Shown here: positions 55,756 through 64,000 of the stretch, piece by piece
Position numbering within the stretch: position 1 is the first letter of the stretch
How the letters are laid out: every line of letters begins with the position of its first letter
NCBI RefSeq assembly: GCF_910591885.1
Contig: NW_025963556.1
Location: forward strand, 3,038,001 to 3,102,000
Direction of reading: 5' to 3'
From: Bombus terrestris
Taxonomy: Eukaryota; Arthropoda; Insecta; Hymenoptera; Apidae
Length of the DNA stretch: 64,000 nucleotides
The notes under the pieces: generated by a model
What the model was told of the DNA's origin: nothing
Seen by the model: only the letters and a program-made list of their open reading frames with translations
Database searches by the model: none
Translations under genes and position numbers: made by a program

Positions 55756-57761
55756 TATTTCGTTATAACGTATGACGTTATGCAGTATTACGATATAACG
55801 TATGACGTTATGCAGTATTAGGTTATAACGTATGACGTCATGTAGTATTACTTTATGACGTATGACGTCATGTAGTATTACTTTATGACGTATGACGTCA
55901 TGTAGTATTACTTTATGACGTATGACGTCATGTAGTATTTCGTTTTAACGTACAACGTTATATAGAATTACGATATAACGCACAACGTTATGTCGTATTA
56001 CGTTATAACTTATCATGTCATGTAGTATTACGTTATAACGTATGACGTTATGTAGTATTACGTTATTACGAATAACGTTATATTGTGTAACTTTATAACG
56101 TATGACCTTATGTTGTATTACGTTATAACGTATAAAGACATGTAGTATTACGTTATAACGTATGACGTCATGTGGTATTACGTTATTACGAATATCGTAA
56201 TATTGTATTACTTTATGACGTATGACGTCATGTAGTATTACTATATGACGTATGACGTCATGTAGTATTACTATATGACGTATGACGTCATGTAGTATTA
56301 CTATATGACGTATGACGTCATGTAGTATTACTATATGACGTATGACGTCATGTAGTATTACTATATGACGTATGACGTCATGTAGTATTAGGTTATAACG
56401 TATGAAGTTATGTATTATTACGATATAACGTATGACGTTAAGCAGTATTAGGTTATAACGTATGACGTTATGTAGTATTAGGTTATAACGTATGGCGTTA
56501 TGTAGTATTACGATATAACGTATGACGTTATGCACTACTACGTTATAACGTATGACGTTATGTAGTGTTACGTTATAATGTATGACGTTATGTAGCATTA
56601 CGGTATTTCGAAGAACGTTGTATTGTGTTACTTTATAACGTATGACGTTATGTAGTGTTACGTTATAACGTATGACGCCGTGTAGTATTACGTTATAAGT
56701 ATAACATTATGTAGTATCACGTTATAGCGTATGACGTCATGTAGTATTACGTTATTACGAATATCGTAATATTGTGTTACTTTGTGACGTATGACGTCAT
56801 GTAATATTGCTTTATGACGTATGACGTCATGTAGTATTTCCTTATAACGTATGACGTTATGTAGTATTACGATATAACGTATGACGTTATGCAGTACTAC
56901 GTTATAACGTATGACGTTATGTAGTGTTACGTTATAACGTATGACGTTATGTATTAGTACGATATAACGTATGACGTTATGCAGTATGAGGTTATAACGT
57001 ATGACGTCATGTAGTTTTGCGTTATAACGTATGACGTCATGTAGTATTAGGTTATAACGTATGCCGTCATGTAGTATTACGTTATAACATATGACGTCAT
57101 GTAGTAATACGATATAACGTACAACGTTATATAGAATTACGATGTAACGCACAACGTTATGTCGTATTACGTTATAACGTATCATGTCATGTAGTATTAC
57201 GTTATTACGAATAACGTTATATTGTGTTACCTTATAACGTGTGACCTTTTGTTGTATTACGTTATAACGTATAAAGACATGTAGTATTACGTTGTAACGT
57301 ATGACGTCATGTAGTATTACTTTATGACGTATGACGTCATGTAGTATTATGCTATAACATATGCCGTCATGTAGTAGTACGTTATAACATATGACGTCAT
57401 GTAATATTACGATATAACGTACAGCGTTATATAGAATTACGATATAACGCACAACGTTATGTCGTATTACGTTATACCGTATGACGTTATATTGTGTTAC
57501 TTTATGACGTATGACGTCATGTAGTATTACTTTATGACGTATGCCGTAATGTAGTATTACGTTATAACATATGACGTCATGTAGTAATACGATATAACGT
57601 ACAACGTTATATAGAATTACGATATATCGCACAACGTTATGTCGTATTACGTTATAACGTATCATGTCATGTAGTATTACGTTATAACGAATGACGTTAT
57701 GGAGTATTACGTTATAACGTATGACGCCATGTGGTATTACGTTATTACGAATAACATTATA
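55393..57761 (+). repeat. Higher-order unit, 2369 bp, with register slip
   Basis: This is a copy of 47384-49692 with two extra CTATATGAC monomers (five at 56241-56390), raising the offset from 8009 to 8069 bp. The slip is at 56694-56703. Confidence 0.93.
56694..56703 (+). other. 1-bp register slip, subtype b, last copy
   Basis: Same deletion, followed by ACATTATG. It is 8069 bp from its counterpart at 48625. The lattice is intact from here to the window end. Confidence 0.93.
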
Positions 57762-59111
57762 TTATGTTACTTTATGACATATGACGTCATGTAGTATTAC
57801 TTTATGACGTATGACGTCATGTAGTATTACTTTATGACGTATGACGTAATGTAGTATTACTTTATGACGTATGACGTCATGTAGTATTACTTTATGACGT
57901 ATGACGTCATGTAGTATTATGTTATAACATATGCCGTCATGTAGTATTACGTTAAAACATATGACGTCATGTAGTATTACGATATAACGTACAGCGTTAT
58001 ATAGAATTACGATATAACGCACAACGTTATGTCGTATTACGTTATACCGTATGACGTTATATTGTGTTACTTTATGACGTATGACGTCATGTAGTATTAC
58101 TTTATGACGTATGACGTCATGTAGTATTATGTTATAACGTATGACGTCATGTAGTATTACGTTATAACATATGACGTCATGTAGTAATACGATATAACGT
58201 ACAACGTTATATAGAATTACGATATAACGCACAACGTTGTGTCGTATTACGTTATAACTTATCATGTCATGTAGTATTACGTTATAGCGTATGACGTCAT
58301 GTACTATTACGTTATTACGAATTTCGTAATATTGTGTTACTTTATGACGTATGACGTCATGTAGTATTACTTTATGACGTATGACGTCATGTAGTATTAC
58401 TTTATGACGTATGACGTCATGTAGTATTACTTTATGACGTATGACGTCATGTAGTATTAGGTTATAACGTATGACGTTATGTATTATTACGATATAACGT
58501 ATGACGTTAAGCAGTATTAGGTTATAACGTATGACGTTATGTAGTATTAGGTTATAACGTATGACGTAATGTAGTTTTACGTTACAACGTATGACGTTAT
58601 GTAGTATTACGTTACCACGAATAACGTTATATTGTGTTACTTTATAACGTGTGACCTTTTGTTGTATCACGTTATAACGTATAAAGACATGTAGTATTAC
58701 GTTGTAACGTATGACGTCATGTAGTATTACTTTATAACATATGCCGTCATGTAGTATTACGTTATAACATATGACGTCATGTAGTATTACGATATAACAT
58801 ACAGCGTTATATAGAATTACGATATAACGCACAACGTTATGTCGTATTACGTTATACCGTATGACGTTATATTGTGTTACTTTATGACGTATGCCGTCAT
58901 GTAGTATTACGTTATAACATATGACGTCATGTAGTAATACGATATAACGTACAACGTTACATAGAATTACGATATAACGCACAACGTTATGTCGTATTAC
59001 GTTATAACGTATCATGTCATGTAGTATTATGTTATAACGAATGACGTTATGGAGTATTACGTTATAACGTATGACGTCATGTGGTATTACGTTATTACGA
59101 ATAACGTTATA
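57762..59111 (+). repeat. Higher-order unit, 1350 bp
   Basis: This is a copy of 49693-51042 at an offset of 8069 bp, with shared private substitutions. Confidence 0.92.
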
Positions 59112-59396
59112 TTATGTTACGTCATGTAGTATTACTTTATGACGTGTGACGTCATGTAGTATTACTTTGTGACGTATGACGTCATGTAGTATTACTTTAT
59201 GACGTATGACGTCATGTAGTATTACTTTATGACGTATGACGTCATGTAGTATTTCGTTATAACGTATGACGTTATGCAGTATTACGATATAACGTATGAC
59301 GTTATGCGGTATTAGGTTATAACGTATGACGTTATGGAGTATTACGTTATAACGTATGACGTCATGTGGTATTACGTTATTACGAATAACGTTATA
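59112..59396 (+). repeat. Mini-unit, 285 bp
   Basis: This is the third copy of the mini-unit at 14782 and 27619. It is intact here, whereas the 51043 unit has lost its right boundary. Confidence 0.91.
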
Positions 59397-60701
59397 TTAT
59401 GTTACGTCATGTAGTATTACTTTATCACGTATGACGTCATGTAGTATTACGTTATAACATATGACGTCATGTAGTAATACGATATAACGTACAACGTTAT
59501 ATAGAATTACGATATAACGCACAACGTTGTGTCGTATTACGTTATAACTTATCATGTCATGTAGTATTACGTTATAGCGTATGACGTCATGTACTATTAC
59601 GTTATTACGAATTTCGTAATATTGTGTTACTTTATGACGTATGACGTCATGTAGTATTACTTTATGACGTATGACGTCATGTAGTATTACTTTATGACGT
59701 ATGACGTCATGTAGTATTACTTTATGACGTATGACGTCATGTAGTATTACGATATAACGTACAACGTTATATAGAATTACGATATAACGCACAACGTTAT
59801 GTCGTATTACGTTATAACATATCATGTCATGTAGTATTACGTTATAACGTATGACGTTATGTAGTATTACGTTATTACGAATAACGTTATATTGTGTAAC
59901 TTTATAACGTATGACCTTATGTTGTATTACGTTATAACGTATAAAGACATGTAGTATTACGTTATAACGTATGACGTCATGAGGTATTACGCTATTACGA
60001 ATATCGTAATATTGTATGACTTTATGACGTATGACGTCATGTAGTATTAGGTTATAACGTATGACGTTATGTATTATTACGATATAACGTATGACGTTAA
60101 GCAGTATTAGGTTAAAACGTATGACGTTATGTAGTATTAGGTTATAACGTATGACGTAATGTAGTTTTACGTTACAACGTATGACGTTATGTAGTATTAC
60201 GTTACCACGAATAACGTTATATTGTGTTACTTTATAACGTGTGACCTTTTGTTGTATCACGTTATAACGTATAAAGACATGTAGTATTACGTTGTAACGT
60301 ATGGCGTCATGTAGTATTACTTTATAACATATGCCGTCATGTAGTATTACGTTATAACATATGACGTCATGTAGTATTACGATATAACATACAGCGTTAT
60401 ATAGAATTACGATATAACGCACAACGTTATGTCGTATTACGTTATACCGTATGACGTTATATTTTGTTACTTTATGACGTATGCCGTCATGTAGTATTAC
60501 GTTATAACATATGACGTCATGTAGTAATACGATATAACGTACAACGTTACATAGAATTACGATATAACGCACAACGTTATGTCGTATTACGTTATAACGT
60601 ATCATGTCATGTAGTATTATGTTATAACGAATGACGTTATGGAGTATTACGTTATAACGTATGACGTCATGTGGTATTACGTTATTACGAATAACGTTAT
60701 A
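59397..60701 (+). repeat. Higher-order unit, 1305 bp
   Basis: Its left part resembles the units at 15067 and 27904 (CTTTATCACG start). Its right part resembles the 13432 family (GTTACCACG near 60200). It aligns to 51296-52407 at an offset of 8294 bp. Confidence 0.88.
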
Positions 60702-61016
60702 TTATGTTACGTCATGTAGTATTACTTTATGACGTATGACGTCATGTAGTATTACTTTGTGACGTATGACGTCATGTAGTATTACTTTGTGACGTATGAC
60801 GTCATGTTGTATTACTTTATGACGTATGACGTCATGTAATATTACTTTATGACGTATGACGTCATGTAGTATTTCGTTATAACGTATGACGTTATGCAGT
60901 ATTACGATATAACGTATGACGTTATGCGGTATTAGGTTATAACGTATGACGTTATGGAGTATTACGTTATAACGTATGACGTCATGTGGTATTACGTTAT
61001 TACGAATAACGTTATA
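60702..61016 (+). repeat. Mini-unit, 315 bp
   Basis: This is an equal-length copy of 52408-52722, with the same CTTTGTGACG pair and the CATGTTGTATT variant. Confidence 0.91.
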
Positions 61017-63161
61017 TTATGTTACGTCATGTAGTATTACTTTATCACGTATGAAGTCATGTAGTATTACTTTATGACGTATGACGTCATGTAGTATTAC
61101 TTTATGACGTATGACGTCATGTAGTATTACTATATGACGTATGACGTCATGTAGTATTACTTTATGACGTATGACGTCATGTAGTATTACTTTATGACGT
61201 ATGACGTCATGTAGTATTTCGTTATAACGTATGACGTTATGCAGTATTACGATATAACGTATGACGTTATGCAGTATTAGGTTATAACGTATGACGTCAT
61301 GTAGTATTACTTTATGACGTATGACGTCATGTAGTATTACTTTATGACGTATGACGTCATGTAGTATTTCGTTTTAACGTACAACGTTATATAGAATTAC
61401 GATATAACGCACAACGTTATGTCGTATTACGTTGTAACTTATCATGTCATGTAGTATTACGTTATAACGTATGACGTTATGTAGTATTACGTTATTACGA
61501 ATAACGTTATATTGTGTAACTTTATAACGTATGACCTTATGTTGTATTACGTTATAACGTATAAAGACATGTAGTATTACGTTATAACGTATGACGTCAT
61601 GTGGTATTACGTTATTACGAATATCGTAATATTGTGTTACTTTATGACGTATGACGTCATGTAATAATGCTTTATGACGTATGACGTCATGTAGTATTTC
61701 CTTATAACGTATGACGTTATGTAGTATTACGATATAACGTATGACGTTATGCAGTACTACGTTATAACGTATGACGTTATGTAGTGTTACGTTATAACGT
61801 ATGACGTTATGTATTAGTACGATATAACGTATGACGTTATGCAGTATGAGGTTATAACGTATGACGTCATGTAGTTTTGCGTTATAACGTATGACGTCAT
61901 GTAGTATTAGGTTATAACGTATGCCGTCATGTAGTATTACGTTATAACATATGACGTCATGTAGTAATACGATATAACGTACAACGTTATATAGAATTAC
62001 GATATAACGCACAACGTTATGTCGTATTACGTTATAACGTATCATGTCATGTAGTATTACGTTATTACGAATAACGTTATATTGTGTTACCTTATAACGT
62101 GTGACCTTTTGTTGTATTACGTTATAACGTATAAAGACATGTAGTATTACGTTGTAACGTATGACGTCATGTAGTATTACTTTATGACGTATGACGTCAT
62201 GTAGTATTATGCTATAACATATGCCGTCATGTAGTAGTACGTTATAACATATGACGTCATGTAATATTACGATATAACGTACAGCGTTATATAGAATTAC
62301 GATATAACGCACAACGTTATGTCGTATTACGTTATACCGTATGACGTTATATTGTGTTACTTTATGACGTATGACGTCATGTAGTATTACTTTATGACGT
62401 ATGCCGTCATGTAGTATCACGTTATAACATATGACGTCATGTAGTAATACGATATAACGTACAACGTTATATAGAATTACGATATAACGCACAACGTTAT
62501 GTCGTATTACGTTATAGCGTATCATGTCATGTAGTATTACGTTATTACGAATAACGTTATATTGTGTTACCTTATAACGTGTGACCTTTTGTTGTATTAC
62601 GTTATAACGTATAAAGACATGTAGTATTACGTTGTAACGTATGACGTCATGTAGTATTATGCTATAACATATGCCGTCATGTAGTAGTACGTTATAACAT
62701 ATGACGTCATGTAATATTACGATATAACGTACAGCGTTATATAGAATTACGATATAACGCACAACGTTATGTCGTATTACGTTATACCGTATGACGTTAT
62801 ATTGTGTTACTTTATGACGTATGACGTCATGTAGTATTACTTTATGACGTATGCCGTCATGTAGTATTACTTTGTGACGTATGACGTCATGTAGTATTAC
62901 TTTATGACGTATGACGTCATGTAGTATTACTTTATAACATATGCCGTCATGTAGTATTACGTTATAACATATGACGTCATGTAGTAATACGATATAACGT
63001 ACAACGTTACATAGAATTACGATGTAACGCACAACGTTATGTCGTATTACGTTATAACGTATCATGTCATGTAGTATTACGTTATAACGAATGACGTTAT
63101 GGAGTATTACGTTATAACGTATGACGCCATGTGGTATTACGTTATTACGAATAACGTTATA
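61017..63161 (+). repeat. Higher-order unit, 2145 bp
   Basis: The left part aligns to 52723-53325 (offset 8294 bp). After about 61.62 kb it changes to 480-bp block sequence (anchors 61921 and 62401) and a shorter third block. A CATGTAATAATGC monomer near 61660 marks the switch. Confidence 0.87.
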
Positions 63162-64000
63162 TTATGTTACTTTATGACATATGACGTCATGTAGTATTAC
63201 TTTATGACGTATGACGTCATGTAGTATTACTTTATGACGTATGACGTCATGTAGTATTACTTTATGACGTATGACGTCATGTAGTATTACTTTATGACGT
63301 ATGACGTCATGTAGTATTACTTTATGACGTATGACGTCATGTAGTATTACTTTATGACGTATGACGTCATGTAGTATTACTTTATGACGTATGACGTCAT
63401 GTAGTATTACTTTATGACGTATGACGTCATGTAGTATTACTTTATGACGTATGACGTCATGTAGTATTACTTTATGACGTATGACGTCATGTAGCATTAC
63501 TTTATGACGTATGACGTCATGTAGTATTTCGTTATAACGTATGACGTTATGCAGTATGAGGTTATAACGTATGACGTCATGTAGTTTTGCGTTATAACGT
63601 ATGACGTCATGTAGTATTAGGTTATAACGTATGCCGTCATGTAGTATTACGTTATAACATATGACGTCATGTAGTAATACGATATAACGTACAACGTTAT
63701 ATAGAATTACGATGTAACGCACAACGTTATGTCGTATTACGTTATAACGTATCATGTCATGTAGTATTACGTTATTACGAATAACGTTATATTGTGTTAC
63801 CTTATAACGTGTGACCTTTTGTTGTATTACGTTATAACGTATAAAGACATGTAGTATTACGTTGTAACGTATGACGTCATGTAGTATTACTTTATGACGT
63901 ATGACGTCATGTAGTATTATGCTATAACATATGCCGTCATGTAGTAGTACGTTATAACATATGACGTCATGTAATATTACGATATAACGTACAGCGTTAT
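63162..64000 (+). repeat. Higher-order unit, right-truncated by the window edge
   Basis: It begins with the boundary motif and about 12 canonical monomers (63175-63530), then enters diverged sequence like the 480-bp block. The array continues past the window end. Confidence 0.9.
63175..63530 (+). repeat. Canonical run, about 12 monomers
   Basis: It carries the GTAGCATT variant near 63492, as in the 2309-bp units, but the sequence after it differs from those units. Confidence 0.92.

Larger units (their letters stand above)
45430..61619 (+). repeat. 8.0-8.3-kb direct tandem duplication
   Basis: The segment from about 45.43 to 53.33 kb is repeated from about 53.44 to 61.62 kb. The offset grows stepwise from 8009 to 8069 (two extra CTATATGAC monomers) to 8294 bp (a 225-bp difference near 51296), all in multiples of 15. 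Confidence 0.92.
1..64000 (+). repeat. 30-bp satellite array spanning the whole window
   Basis: The 30-bp monomer recurs from the first to the last base with no unique DNA between copies. It consists of half A (ACGTCATGTAGTATT) followed by half B (ACTTTATGACGTATG), which match at about 10 of 15 positions, so the monomer probably arose by doubling of a 15-bp element. Diverged monomers carry ACGTTAT or ACGATAT in the B half and GACGTT in place of GACGTC in the A half. All monomers run in the same direction except two inverted copies near 39.27 and 44.97 kb. Both array ends lie outside the window. The family is not recognised, and the host cannot be named from sequence alone. Confidence 0.98.

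Noticed and set aside
1599..63755. More than fifty minus-strand open frames of 85 to 682 codons as protein genes
   Set aside because: They are the single open frame of a 30-bp repeat. They start and stop at monomer variants, tile nearly every unit, show free amino-acid replacement between copies, and encode only a low-complexity decapeptide.
1..64000. Iteron-type plasmid or bacterial replication origin
   Set aside because: No rep gene, DnaA box cluster or any other gene is present, and iteron arrays are far shorter. The scale fits eukaryotic satellite DNA.

Overview
The window is one uninterrupted satellite DNA array. From base 1 to base 64000 I find no unique sequence, no credible protein gene, no RNA gene, no transposon and no CRISPR array. 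The basic monomer is 30 bp and is built from two related 15-bp halves: half A (ACGTCATGTAGTATT) and half B (ACTTTATGACGTATG). A 30-bp satellite array longer than 64 kb points to a eukaryote, probably heterochromatin (centromeric, subtelomeric or sex-chromosomal). I cannot name the species. The canonical monomer is about 33% G+C, yet its CpG count is above expectation, so the array either escapes CpG methylation decay or was amplified recently.

The array is hierarchical. Level 1 is the 15-bp half and level 2 the 30-bp monomer. Level 3 is a 16-monomer, 480-bp block. Level 4 is a set of higher-order units of about 0.3 to 2.9 kb, each starting at a recurring boundary motif (TTATATTATGTTAC) that occurs 38 times. 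Level 5 is a set of super-units of 5.7, about 8 and about 12.6 kb. Units alternate near-identical canonical runs (about 4 to 17 copies) with diverged, individually recognisable monomers.

Layout: 1-9892 holds 1.8-2.5 kb units. 9893-22489 is super-unit I, which ends in a 5.6-kb segment (16882-22489). 22490-46393 is super-unit II, whose 5.7-kb segment is amplified: a 4.5-kb truncated copy at 30559, then full tandem copies at 35028-40695 and 40696-46393. 46394-54402 is super-unit III and 54403 to the end is super-unit IV. III and IV belong to a second tandem duplication with an offset of 8.0-8.3 kb. The four super-units begin with the same diagnostic short unit.

Every length difference I could compare between anchors is a multiple of 15 bp, except for one inherited 1-bp deletion present in 13 copies. 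One of the six reading frames (minus strand) is open through the canonical monomer because 30 is divisible by 3, so it yields many long spurious ORFs of a degenerate decapeptide. The changes between monomers alter amino acids freely, so I do not call these genes. The most distinctive sequence property is a dense array of TGACGTCA palindromes, the consensus CRE/ATF bZIP site, at 30-bp spacing. Two tandemly duplicated segments also carry a single inverted monomer that forms a perfect 42-bp-arm hairpin.
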